Under the pieces are notes generated by a model. That model worked only from the letters and a program-made list of their open reading frames with translations. It was not told where the DNA came from and did no database searches. The position numbers were made by a program, and so were the translations under genes. Shown piece by piece: positions 21,861-32,365 of a DNA stretch of 64,000 nt (positions are counted from its first letter, which is position 1; the number at the start of each line of letters is the position of its first letter). Origin of the DNA: Endomychus coccineus (taxonomy: Eukaryota > Arthropoda > Insecta > Coleoptera > Endomychidae); NCBI GenBank assembly GCA_958510875.1, contig OY294067.1, forward strand, positions 261,731,180 through 261,795,179. Reading direction: 5' to 3'.

Positions 21861-24480
21861 TAGTAACTATGGCCCGTGTCTTATAGATTTTAGAATTATC
21901 TCTATGACGAAGAAAACAAAAATGTGTCGTCACTACTTTAAACACGTCATATTAAAATTTTAAAATATTGGTTTTGGAACTTCTTCAGGTTAAATATATG
22001 ATTGTGATAGTTATAATATATTTACACCCATAGGAACTCTGTTGTCATAGTGATATAAAAAGCACTATAGATTCCATTTGAGAAACCGAAGATAGATGGC
22101 AATGGAGCTACCTCGCCCAAAAACAATATCCAGTTCCTATTTTCACCACTTTAGAGCGAGTTGCAAATATTTTAAAATGCGTAGGACCAATAGGAACGGC
22201 GAAATCGTCTCCAAGCCAGAATAAGTTTTCGACAACAGATCAAACAGAAATAGCGTCATTTTATCAACGCTTCCTAATCATGTTTGAAATCTGACCATAT
22301 ACAAAATAAGGAAACATTAAAACTAGTTTTTTTCTTAAAAATATTTTTCTATTTCGTTAGATACATTTGACGTCAAGTTAAGAGGAACATACATGATTAG
22401 GCATTTAGCGAGATGCTGTGCCTTGGGGCAACTGCAGACGTTTCTTGCAACAAACATGATTTGGTCTTTTTGCATTTTTTCGTTCCCAACTTCTTCAATG
22501 CTTTCCGAAAATTTTCTATAATTTGCTAGTGGTGTTACCCATGAATAGATATGGTTTTATTGAGTTTGTGTTGGAATGACCTGTTTATTTTGATTCATTG
22601 TTGTTCATTAACCCCTGATTTGGCTAAGCACGTCACTGCTGTTGACCGGTTTGAGTGATTTGTGATTTTGTTTGCGTCTAAACCCAATTTCAGACCAGAA
22701 TCTTTTGTCCAACTGAAGTTTTTGAAGTTGGAAATAAGGCAATTTGATGATTCACCGCCGCCAGGCTAATTCAAAAGCAGCAATATGATAAAATTTTCAT
22801 TGAAGGCCTCTGGATTATCTTCTTTCCAGAAAATGAGTATTTTCATGTAGTCATCATGTGAGAATGGCGCTAAACTTTCTCTTTTTTTTACAACATTTCC
22901 TTGTAGAGTAGGTACGACGTTTAGCATTGCGAGCTTTTCGGGATGAAAATCTTATGTCTCTAAAAAGATCATTTTTCTCATATCAAAGGCCCAATCTGCG
23001 AGGATTTCGTTTAGTTCGTTTAGAGAGGTGTTCTGCTCCAAAATATAATTTGTTCTGTTAAAACTGCGTCCATACTGACAGTTTCAACTTTACTGTACTT
23101 ATGGGAATACAATTTTCACTCGCACTATTAAATTGTGGTAGTTTAAAGTCTCATCTAGCCTTTTTGTAGCATATTTCACTTTTCGTTTAGAACATTATTT
23201 GGCGTCGTTATTTTATTATCCGTAGTTACCAAGAAACAAAGGTAAAATAGTAGTCTTTTAGTTTATTAATAAAAAACAATTTACATTGATGGCTAAATTA
23301 TTGCGATAATTTTTTTGACATCGTATACATTTTCACTTATAATTTGATCAGTTGCCATGGTAAATTATTGGTTTAATTTCTACAAGTGATATGCTCATAA
23401 AATATTAAATAACTGCAATAATAGATCCCCGTCTTATTCGCAGTATGCTGGGATTCGTCTTATTACTCCGTAACCTCACAGTCATGCTAAAACACATCGA
23501 GAAAGCGATGCGTAGTGGTACTTTCGTAAATCGTATCCGTGATGCACAGCGTTATAGACCCATTCTCTCCGTAATTACTCCAAAATGCGCCATTAGAGCG
23601 TTTCATCTCGTAACGTTTTGTGAGAGCGCTGATGCCGTGTTGCCCTTTATTTACATGATACACATTTCCTACATTTTCATCAAAATGGAATATAATAGGC
23701 ATATTCACATTATAAGAACATAATGAAATCAGGTTTTAACAGATTGTCACATATAATACCACAAAATCTTAATTTATTTCCGGAAATTTTGGAAGTGACG
23801 AAAATTTTCTTAAAATATTCGCAACCAAGAAAAAATTACAGGGTATAATTTAGGCACGGGTGGTATTCGATAAGAAAATTTCACAACATATTGTATTTAA
23901 ATAAATTATTTCAATATTAATATTTCTGATTTTGACAGTATATAACATTCCCTATTTTACCAACTGTAGTTGCACAGAAATATCAATTTAAGATTTAAAA
24001 CACTACATTCTTTTACTAATTGCGTCAGGTTCAAGTTACTACAACTGCTACAAAATCTATTTTTTCAATCATTGTACATATTTGTATATTTTTTATCGGA
24101 ATCCCACGAAATTCCATGCGATTCCTTGAAAAAATTTCAAACTATTAATGATAGGGAATCGATGATTATGAGAAGTGCCGGCTGAAAAAATCTTCAGAAA
24201 CGTTTTAAAAATATATTTTAGACTCAATTAAACACTAAAAAAACATAGAACACATTTCAGTTAACAAATGATGAATAAGTTTCAATATTTTGATTTACTT
24301 AAAGTTTAGTAGAAAATAGATTTTACCTATATTTAGTAAGCCTAAGTAAAATAATGAACTAAAAATAACTTTGGTATAGGATGAGATCTATAAACATTAG
24401 GCGAGCACTTTCATAAGATACAGTATAATTCAGTCTTTTTTTTATGTTATTGCATCAACTTGTCTGTGTTGCACCTCTGG
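21861..24480. other. Long stretch without a recognised gene
   Basis: Frames at 23445-23723 (plus) and 23487-23708 (minus) overlap, and neither matches anything I know. The minus-strand frame around 22560-22330 is also open but short. I see no terminal repeats. Confidence 0.35.
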
Positions 24481-24484
24481 CTGT

Positions 24485-24780
24485 ATTGGATGATACAGAA
24501 GTCCTAGAGGTGAAAGTGGTATGAGCGTACCATCATCCGCAAAGTTTTGGAGGGTACAGGAGCTCAATTCCAACACATCGTTATAAGGAGCAGAAACAAG
24601 ACAGATACCTGTGGACAACACCTTTCTTAGTCATTGTATCGGAGGAGGCCCCGTTAACCATCAAATGAACTTCACAGGAATACTTGTACCTGGCAACATC
24701 ATATTAAGGATCTCCCCTCCTAGAGAGAATACACCCTTGAGTTTTGGTTGTATTATAGGCTACTAGATTATCAAATCATC
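24485..24780 (-). pseudogene. LINE family A fragment, partial array unit
   Basis: On the minus strand the sequence resembles the FADDGTFH and downstream parts of the larger units at 24792-25803 and 25804-26845, with the interior deleted between about 24664 and 24670. Family A is a Jockey/CR1-type non-LTR retrotransposon seen six times in this window. Confidence 0.65.
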
Positions 24781-24791
24781 ATTTCAAAATC

Positions 24792-25803
24792 CGAGCTGTC
24801 TCTGTATTCCACTTTCTGCTAGTATAGGGGCTCCAGAGTTGGAAGCGATATGAAATGTACCATCATCCGCAAAGGTGTGTGAGCAGGTCAAGAGTTCACA
24901 TCCAATAGATCAGAGAGATAGTTGGTGCCAAGGCAGATCCCTGTGGAACATCAGCTTTGTTAGCCATTTTATCGGGGGAGGCACCGTTAACTATCAAATG
25001 GAGTGATCTATCCGAGAGCGACAAATTTGGACGGTTCTCGAATGCGGCGGCTTGTAGTCCAGGGTTGACATTTATTATTCAAATAATACCTACATTAATT
25101 ATACAATACATTGAAAATTGAGTAGGTTGAGGAAAATTTTCTAAAATTTATAGATACCTATACTTTCTTTGTTTTTTTTTTTCATTTATAATTATTTTAC
25201 AAACAATAAAAATCACTAATTCACCCTTATCAGCTGAAAATACTCCTAAAGTACTGAGGACCTATCAGCTAGCAAGTAGCCATCATCAGAGTAAACTTAG
25301 TTTACTCTCATGATGGCTACTTAGTAGCCGAAAGATCCTTAGTACGTTAGTAGTATTTTTAGTGGATAATGGTGATCATTTCTGGTAGTATCTCTCGTGG
25401 AAGAATAACAGACGACACTTTCGATCAGCATCGTTCTACGATGCTTTGGATATAACTCCAAAGATGTGAACAATATCTACTCCAGGGCAGGTCGAATCTG
25501 TGCTTTGTAGATCATGACGAGATTCTGGGAGTGTGAAGTAGCTCTTGGAACGAAATGAAAACCAAGTTTCTGGGAAATCGTTTTCGCAATGGACCTCTCA
25601 TGAACGTCCGCTGAAATGGCGCTGTTGGTGGTGATTCCGAGCACGTATATTGAGGACTTTCCAGGAATACTTGTACCTGGCAACATCATATTAAGGATCT
25701 CCCCTTCTGGAGGGAATACATGCTTCAGTTTTGGTTGTATTATACGCTACTAGATTATCAGATCATCATTTCAAAATCTTTGCCAGATCTTCATTAACTG
25801 CAT
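24792..25803 (-). repeat. Tandem unit 1: LINE family A RT fragment plus PLE foldback
   Basis: On the minus strand, 25689-25477 reads SSIYVLGITTN, KLGFHFVPRATS and YKAQIRPALE, the RT thumb of Jockey/CR1-type LINEs. At 24995-24870 lie a VPQGS-like box and FADDGTFH, the catalytic palm. Because the palm box lies after the thumb in reading order, unit 1 is a repeat-array unit, not a colinear gene. The unit starts at CGAGCTGTC, which recurs 1012 bp on, at 25804. The PLE foldback at 25221-25375 is inside. Confidence 0.8.
25221..25375. mobile_element. PLE foldback: two terminal repeats head to head (copy a)
   Basis: TCACCCTTATCAGCTGAAAA at 25221 and the sequence ending at 25375 are inverted copies that meet at TAAACTTAGTTTA (about 25292-25304). 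Each arm equals the PLE terminal repeat, with nothing of the coding region between them. The arms keep the hammerhead-like boxes with damage: the plus arm has CTCATGA at 25307-25313, and the minus arm has GATA instead of GAAA. Confidence 0.8.
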
Positions 25804-26268
25804 CGAGCTGTCTCAAGATTCCACTGTCTGCTAGTATAGGGGCTCCAGAGTTGAAAGCGATATGAAATGTACCATCATCCGCAAAGGTGTGTGGGCAGGT
25901 CAAGAGTTCACATCCAATAGATCAGAGAGATAGTTGGTGCCAAGGCAGATCCCTGTGGAACATCAGCTTTGTTAGCCATTTTATCGGGGGTAGGCACCGT
26001 TAACCATCAAATGGAGTGATCTATCCGAGAGCGACAAATTTGGGACGGTAAACCATATGATGGAAGTTCACTCTGTTCGCACTGTTCGCGAATGCGGCGG
26101 CTTGTATTCCAGGGTTGACATTTATTATTCAAATAATACCTACATTAATTATATAATACATTGAAAATTGAGTAGGTTAAGGAAAATTTTCTAAAATTAA
26201 TAGATACCTATACTTCCTTTGTTTTTTTTTCATTTATAATTATTTTACAAACAATAAAAATCACTAAT

Positions 26269-26423
26269 TCACCCTTATCAGCTGAAAATACTCCTAAAGT
26301 ACTGAGGACCTATCAGCTAGCAAGTAGCCATCATCAGAGTAAACTTAGTTTACTCTGATGATGGCTACTTAGTAGCCGAAAGATCCTTAGTACGTTAGTA
26401 GTATTTTTAGTGGATAATGGTGA
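26269..26423. mobile_element. PLE foldback (copy b)
   Basis: Same structure as 25221-25375. Here the plus arm retains CTGATGA and GAAA, so it is the better-preserved of the two. Confidence 0.8.
26348..26395 (+). ncRNA. Candidate hammerhead ribozyme core in PLE foldback
   Basis: CTGATGA at 26355-26361, the stem GGCTAC (26363-26368)/GTAGCC (26372-26377) with loop TTA, then GAAA at 26378-26381, and TAGTTTACT before it that may pair with AGTA-like bases after. Same order as at 15839-15890. Confidence 0.5.
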
Positions 26424-26845
26424 TCATTTCTGGTAGTATCTCTCGTGGAAGAATAACAGACGACACTTTCGATCAGCATCGTTCTACGATGCTTTGGATA
26501 TAACTCCAAAGATGTGAACAATATCTACTCCAGGGCAGGTCGAATCTGTGCTTTGTAGATCATGACGAGATTCTGGGAGTGTGAAGTAGCTATTGGAACG
26601 AAATGAAAACCAAGTTTCTGGGAAATCGTTTTCGCAAATGGACCTCTCATGAACGTCCGCTGAAATGGCGCTGTTGGTGGTGATTCCGAGCACGTATATT
26701 GAGGACTTTCCAGGAATACTTGTACCTGGCAATATCATATTAAGGATCTCCCCTTCTGGAGGGAATACATACTTCAGTTTTGGTTGTATTATACGCTACT
26801 AGATTATCAGATCATCATTTCAAAATCTTTGCCAGATCTTCATCA

Positions 26846-28235
26846 ACTGGACGTATAATTGGGTCCAACTCTGCACTTCATATTTTATGAAGCTTTTGTG
26901 TCAGAAACAGCAATTCAATTTTTAATACAATTCGATTATTGGTGCATTTTTTTCATACTTTGACTACACTAGAGGGAAACATATAATGTTCGAAGAACAT
27001 CGTGTGAGTCAGCGGTGGAACTGAAAATATAAGAATTACAAGTTTTGTTTTTCAATCATACAAGATATTTATGCGTTACGATGGTGTTTCGTTTAGTTTA
27101 GACGATAGCTAGTTAAAATGTATCATTATACCAAAGGTTTATTTATTACCAAGCAAGCTATGTTTATGCACAGCACTAAATCATTTTGTTCCACGATTTC
27201 ATTTTGGTGCCACGCCGCTTCATTTTTAATGCTTCGCCAACTTTATTAAGGTAGCAAAAATATTATCCTATTTTGAGAACGCTTAAGCACCCAAATTCTT
27301 AATTGGGAACATGAAATCGCGCCAAATTAGCACTATATTCCACAACATCTTAGAAGTCATTCTGCTAACTTTGCTACCTTAAGGGAGCTCTATATGAGCT
27401 TACATAATATGGAATCACCGATAGTACTGATAATACTAAACACTTCAAAGTCAAGAGAAGATGAGTTCTTCCACCTGTTTTAGAGAAGCACCATGTATTC
27501 TACATTAATAGTAATATCTTTAATTACCTGAAAACTTCAGATATATATCCATGTTAAACAGCAACATGAATGAATTATTAAATACTACAATTGCATTATA
27601 CAAGGAAAGAGCTTATAATTTTTGTCCCAACCCAACATTCAATGAGTGGAACCAGCCACATGTGGGAAAATTAATGTACTTTTCTCAATGAACCATTCCA
27701 TTATTTTAATAAACAGTTACGTGTCTTAACGATGTTGGACATCTCGGTAAATAAAGTAATTGTTTTCAAGTCATCATTACATAGTTCTGAGGCTACAATT
27801 ATCTAAGGACTGAGTGAACTGCAAGGTCCACTATTTTGTACTTTATAATTTATATTTCCGAACGTGTTTGTTATTTCATAAAGAGTGAAGTTTACTTCGT
27901 CAATTATTTGGAGATATTGATTAGTCCGTCTTCCTATATTCTTACAGCTCGCCGATACCGATTAACTTCTACTTCAAATAGTTTTCTAGAATGTCATTAC
28001 GAGGAGCTTATATTGGATGAGATCTGTTTAGTCAGGTCGTGTAAAATCTAAAATTTAGTACCTGAAGTTGTTATTGTCGTTTCTAGAAATATAAAATTGT
28101 TTCTCAGTTTCTCTTAAACGGTGGACGTCTCGAAGAGTAACATCAAAGAGACGATCCACTGCTGGGTAGATCAGAACACTCGAAAAAAGTGAAAGGTTGC
28201 AGACAGTCTGAAGCTATGATTGGTCTCAGCAAGTG
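26846..28235. other. Non-coding gap
   Basis: No gene is recognised. A short inverted repeat TTAAGGTAGCAAA lies at 27246-27258 and 27370-27382, possibly the ends of a very small element. The open frame at 27836-28051 is unrecognised. Confidence 0.4.
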
Positions 28236-28239
28236 AGGA

Positions 28240-28500
28240 ATATGGCTTAAACTGATGCCAAACTTACAGATACTAACGGGACACGGACGATTCAACTACC
28301 CCCTCCACAAAAGTAATGAGCAATTCACCCTTGCTCAGATGGTGCAAGCGGAAAAACGAAACGTCAATGGATATTCTGATACCCTCGAAAAGCAAAGCAC
28401 TTTCCGTAGAGCTGTGAGACACTGAGGAGATCCAGAAACTAGAAACGAGGACAGTACTAAACATCTTCAGGGCATTAACCAGCTATCCGAACCATGGGCT
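28240..28500 (+). pseudogene. C-terminal fragment of an RNase H-type LINE
   Basis: The plus strand reads LQILTGHGRFN near 28265, the LTGHG signature at the end of LINE RNase H regions, then (after a frame change) a Cys-rich stretch and KALSVELCDTEE. The latter part recurs at 58020-58140 with the same peptide KALSVELCDTEE. Only a degraded C-terminus remains. Confidence 0.6.
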
Positions 28501-28639
28501 GGAGGAATCGATAGCTCAAACTTTTACTGTTGCATTTGCCAATGTGAGGCCCATGGGCCGGTGCTTACTCGACCTATGGCATAATCTGGCACTGCTTGCA
28601 GGGCCGACGTCAGAGAGATCAGAGCAGTTATTGAATTGA

Positions 28640-29000
28640 AGAGATATTAGGCTACATTTCACAAACTCTCACATCCCTTACTTATGATCTTGCATTTGCT
28701 GTAGCGAATTCGAGCCGTGCTCGTTTTCCGCTGCGTTTTTATTAAAAGTTCCTTTTGCTTATTATTTTAGTTCAGGATCTGATTACCGTATTCTGTATTA
28801 TTTGCAAATTCTTTAGTTGTATGGGGGATGCTTGTAACCATATTTCGGCGGCATATGTTATTATTGTCGGTCTTATCACAGAAGTATAGATCCTTAATTT
28901 ACTTTTGGTACTTAGTTTGCTTTTCCTGTTGAGTAGCGGATAAAGGTGCCCCTTTATCTGATTTGCCTTTTTCTTTATGTTCCTTAGGTGGGAAATGAAG
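28640..29000 (-). pseudogene. Jockey LINE, C-terminal part (left of insertion)
   Basis: The minus strand from 29000 down reads FISHLRNIKKKANQIKGHLY, PLLNRKSKLSTKSKLRIYTSV and ITYAAEIW, the region after the RT palm of Jockey elements. It continues the copy at 30530-31196 on the far side of the Crypton-like insertion. It ends near 28760 in degraded sequence. Confidence 0.72.
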
Positions 29001-29150
29001 TTTTTCTACAAACGCTTAACAAAGTAGCCTTTGACGCTTTCAGATTTCAACGCAAAGTTGACGTTTTCCGTGAAATGTCATTTTGTGACAGCATTTGCGC
29101 TCTAAAGCGGAAATATTTCGAAAACGCTCGCTTCTCCAACGTATTTCTGC

Positions 29151-30336
29151 ATGATGATTGATGATAGTGACAGTGAATTATCAAACACTCCTCCTGATGT
29201 AGCAGAAAGTGCAAAAATTGTTACTTTGAATCTCCTACCAGAGAAATCAAGGAAGAAATATGAATTACAATACGGTAAATTCATGACGTGGTGCCAGACG
29301 AAGAAGGTGAATAAGTATTCAGAAAACGTATTACTGGCTTATTTTGGAGAAAAATCATTGATTTGTAAGTCATCAATTCTTTGGTCTACGTATTCGATGA
29401 TACGGACATGCTTGAATGTTAAAAATAACATCGAAATCAATAAGTATCCTAAACTTATCGCATTCCTGAAGAAACAGTCTGTTGGATATAAAGCGAAAAA
29501 ATCCAAAACATTCACCACTGAAGATATTCACAAATTTTTACAAGAAGCGCCCGATGAAGAATATCTACTAAAAAAGGTAAATTTTAATATTTCATGCTCT
29601 TAGTAGTTTGAGAAGCGGTTAGTATTTTTTTGAATTTAGTGCAATTTGGTTAGCATAGACATTTGGAATAGCTATTAATTGCAGTTTTTTTTATAGGTTA
29701 TTCTAATTATGGGTATTGCTGGTGCCTGCAGGCGCGATGAGTTGGTCAAAATGGAGATTGGTGACATAGAAGATAAGGATTCTATTTTAATAGTCCGAAT
29801 TCCCGATTCAAAAACGAGAATAAGCCGTGTTTTTACGATTGTTGGTCATAATGAAGAGAATTCAGTTGATTATCTTTCAATTTGTAAAAAATATATTGCA
29901 CTCAGAAAACATTGTCTGAATAACAATACTGTCCAACGTCTATTTTTACGTTATGAAAAAGGTAGATGTATAAAACAAGTTGTGGGTATGAATACAATCG
30001 GCAAGACTCCCAGTGACATTGCTGAATATTTGAAATTGCCCGAGCATAATTTATATACTGGACACTGTCTCCGACGAACTGAAAAAACATGGTGGATGGA
30101 AAAGTAACAATGTAGCAGAAGGCTACATAGATGATTCAATCAACAATAAGATTGAAACTACCAAGAGAATATTCTCAAGACCATCTACATCTCGTTCTGT
30201 AGATTTCCAATATTCGGGGGAATTAATGTTAGATAAATTTACTGATCGTCCATCAGGTTCAGGAATAATAATTAAAGAGTGTCACAATTATACATTCAAT
30301 TTTAGTATAGTCAATGATAAATTAAATCAACATTAA
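29151..30336 (+). pseudogene. Crypton-like tyrosine recombinase with one intron, broken
   Basis: Exon 1, 29151-29576, has LNLLPEKSRKKYELQYGKFM and the N-terminal SAM-like core-binding region. A GT-AG intron at 29577-29696 joins in frame, giving EEYLLKK then VILIMGIAGACRRDEL. Exon 2 holds the catalytic Arg (ACRRDEL) and HCLRR, the second box. A deletion with frame change just after RRT (near 30079) removes about a dozen residues. The following HGGWKSNN and GYIDDS, with the nucleophile Tyr, are in another frame up to a stop at 30334-30336. The first reading ends at 30107. Family resemblance is to insect Crypton-like (DUF3504-type) proteins. The intron is clean, so the original gene was spliced. 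Confidence 0.83.
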
Positions 30337-30437
30337 TCAGGAATTTATAAACTGTACTTGATGTACTTTTGTTGAATAAAGCATCTGGTGTTTTTTCTTT
30401 TTTTTTTCTGAAAACTGCGTTTGTAGAAAAAATCTTG

Positions 30438-30517
30438 TGTGTATTTCGAGCACAAAGTGTCATTGTCGCTCTCTCTTTGTCGAGCGACAATATATTACTT
30501 TGCGCTCTTAATACACA
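30438..30517. repeat. Hairpin: about 35-bp imperfect inverted repeat, ~10-bp loop
   Basis: TGTGTATTTCGAGCACAAAG at 30438-30457 and on to CGCTC at 30471 is the inverse of 30482-30517 (GAGCGACAAT...ATACACA), with few mismatches and a loop of about 10 bases. It lies at the right edge of the insertion. Confidence 0.75.
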
Positions 30518-30530
30518 AATAGCTATTTAC

Positions 30531-31230
30531 TTCCTGTCTAGCGTTACTCCTCTAGTATTTCACTTCTTTCACCCAAGGTATATTTTTCTTGTTTATGGCA
30601 ATATCTTTTGTCGGTTTGTGTTTAATGTCTCTCGTTGAGAACATTATCGCTTGGCTTTTTGTGTTGTTCACTTCTATTCGTCATTTGTTGAGCCAGTCTT
30701 CGAGGTCGGTGATGTATCTTTGAATCCTTGCTTGTACGCACTTTATCTGGATGTGTTGGCATAAGACGCCTATGTCATCTGCATATTGCGCCAAGTCTAC
30801 TCCTGTTGTCTTAGGTATATCTGCGGTATACAAGTTATGGAGTACCCGTCCTTGCGGTACACCTGATTTTGCTTGTCTTTCTTCCGACGTGATATCGTTC
30901 ACCCTCGTTTTGAATCTGCGCCCCGTGAGGTACGAATCTATAAGCTTCAGGTAGGCTATTTGTAGGTTGTATCTGTATAACCATACCTTGTCAAAGGCTT
31001 TGGCTACATATAAGAACACTGCACCGGTAGGTATTTTCTTGTTGTGCCCTTCTATAATCTTCCCAGCTATTCCAGCTAGTTGGTGCGTTGTGCTATGCTG
31101 TTTGCGGTACCCATGTTGTTCATCCGGGATTACATTTTGGTTTTCTATTAGCTGTTTCAACCTGGTGAGCATAGTTCTCTCGACTATTGTACTCACTTTC
31201 GATGTAAGCTTATCGGTCTATAACTAGATA
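30531..31230 (-). pseudogene. Jockey LINE reverse transcriptase, N-terminal part
   Basis: The minus-strand frame 31196-30681 reads IPDEQHGYRKQHSTTHQL, FLYVAKAFDKVW, AKSGVPQGRVLHNLY and LAQYADDIGVL. This is the RT palm with the catalytic YADD. It stops after DLEDWLNK, but the same frame past the stop goes on with VNNTKSQAIMFSTRD, and one frame change precedes KY...GVTLDRK. The 5' half (ORF1, endonuclease) is missing. It is continued at 28640-29000. Confidence 0.85.
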
Positions 31231-31538
31231 TATTATTCCTTGGTTTATTCGGTTTGGGCTCACACACCCCTCTATTATTTTGGGTAATTTACGTAAAACC
31301 TTGTCCTATCTCATACCATTGGCCTTCTCCAGCCGCGAGGATCGAGTTATGAAGAGCCCATGAATGTGTTCGCGATCAGAACATTGATCAATAACTATAT
31401 CATTTCACTTAAGTCAAAATTACATACGATGTATTTTCCCCCTACATTTTTTCATCTGCATTTTGAACGATATGTTATCATCAAGATTAACTAGCCGCCG
31501 GATTGTAAAAAAGTCAGCGCACTCCGGGAGTGCAGGCA
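31231..31538. other. Non-coding gap
   Basis: No gene or repeat end is recognised. A stretch near 31240-31340 could be the decayed 5' continuation of the Jockey copy. Confidence 0.35.
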
Positions 31539-32365
31539 GAAGTGAAAACTTGAACTTATGGCGCGTTGGGCACTTTTTTGGGTGAGCATTTTTAGGTGCG
31601 CTCGCGACATGAGAAATTGTTCATAAAAAATCAAGTTTATCAAAGCAATGTGGGCACTTTTTGAATAGACATGAAGTATAATAATATAGAAACTATATTC
31701 GAAGGAAGTGGTTTTATTTAAATGAGTAAATATTAGTAAATAGTAAATACAAAATTTATCAATTCTCATCCATAATTTCAACAACTCTTACATCATCATT
31801 ATCAGCATTTTCATCATTATTATCAGGATTTTCATCAAATTCTAAAACTGAAACAATAGGTCTATGGTAAGTAAAGTATGAAATGAACAATTTTGATTTA
31901 AATCTATTTATATATCTTGTGAATACTGCATTATTGCACTACAACAATGTTTTTATTAATTCTATTTACACTTTAGATTTGTTTTTTTAACACAATACCA
32001 TAGCAGCAACACAAGTCAAATGAAATATTTAAATAAATAAATTTTCCGTTTAATATTCATTTATAAAATAAATATAAAAACCTCTCAATCTCGTCTGTCG
32101 CGAGGGCACGAACGAATGCCCATGCAAAGACTGCGTATAGCATGCAGCGCTCTCGCATACCTATACACTCTGAGTATGCATATAGGTATGTAATCTCGTC
32201 TGTCGCGAGAGCACGAACGAATGCCCATGCAAAGAGCGCGTATAGTATACATATATTATAAGAATACACGCGGAGTATATCTGTGTAAAATCTCATCTGT
32301 CGCGAGAACGGCTGAAAATGCTCTCCCACAAAAGTGCCCAACGCGCCATAAGAAGTTTTCACTTC
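31539..32365. mobile_element. Inverted-repeat element (about 80-bp TIRs) with internal tandem repeats
   Basis: 31539-31614 and 32284-32365 are inverted copies: GAAGTGAAAACTT, then ATGGCGCGTTGGGCACTTTT, AGCATTTT and CTCGCGACA with few differences. No matching target duplication was seen. The interior has no transposase. On the right, three copies of a 97-105-bp repeat start with AATCTCGTCTGTCGCGAG at 32087, 32192 and 32289. The last of these runs into the terminal repeat, so the array seems to have grown out of the terminus. Confidence 0.78.
31746..31873 (-). other. Possible terminal exon coding an acidic tail
   Basis: On the minus strand an acceptor-like TTACTTACCATAG (near 31865) is followed by an open stretch that reads PIVSVLEFDENPDNNDENAD and ends DDVRVVEIMDEN and a stop. 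It lies inside the inverted-repeat element and may be what is left of its protein or of a captured gene. I do not recognise it. Confidence 0.25.

Larger units (their letters stand above)
25804..26845 (-). repeat. Tandem unit 2: LINE family A RT fragment plus PLE foldback
   Basis: Nearly the same as unit 1 over its whole length, including the foldback. An extra stretch of about 35 bp around 26047-26086 is missing in unit 1, and a few single-base changes are seen. The minus-strand frame 26738-26484 carries SSIYVLGITTN, but one added base near 26637 breaks it at ERSICEND. Both units share the same PLE insertion, so the duplication came after the insertion. Confidence 0.82.
29001..30530 (+). mobile_element. 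Crypton-like insertion in a Jockey element
   Basis: The Jockey reading leaves at LDRK near 30530 and resumes at NFISHL near 29000, so the roughly 1.5 kb between is an insertion. It carries a tyrosine-recombinase gene (29151-30336). TTTTTCTACAAACGC at 29001-29015 is the inverse of 30417-30431. A hairpin lies at 30438-30517, close to the far edge. The exact boundaries and a target duplication could not be fixed. Cryptons move with a tyrosine recombinase and normally lack terminal inverted repeats. Confidence 0.68.

Noticed and set aside
22330..22560. Minus-strand open stretch of about 70 codons
   Set aside because: It lies between stops with no start in place and no family resemblance.
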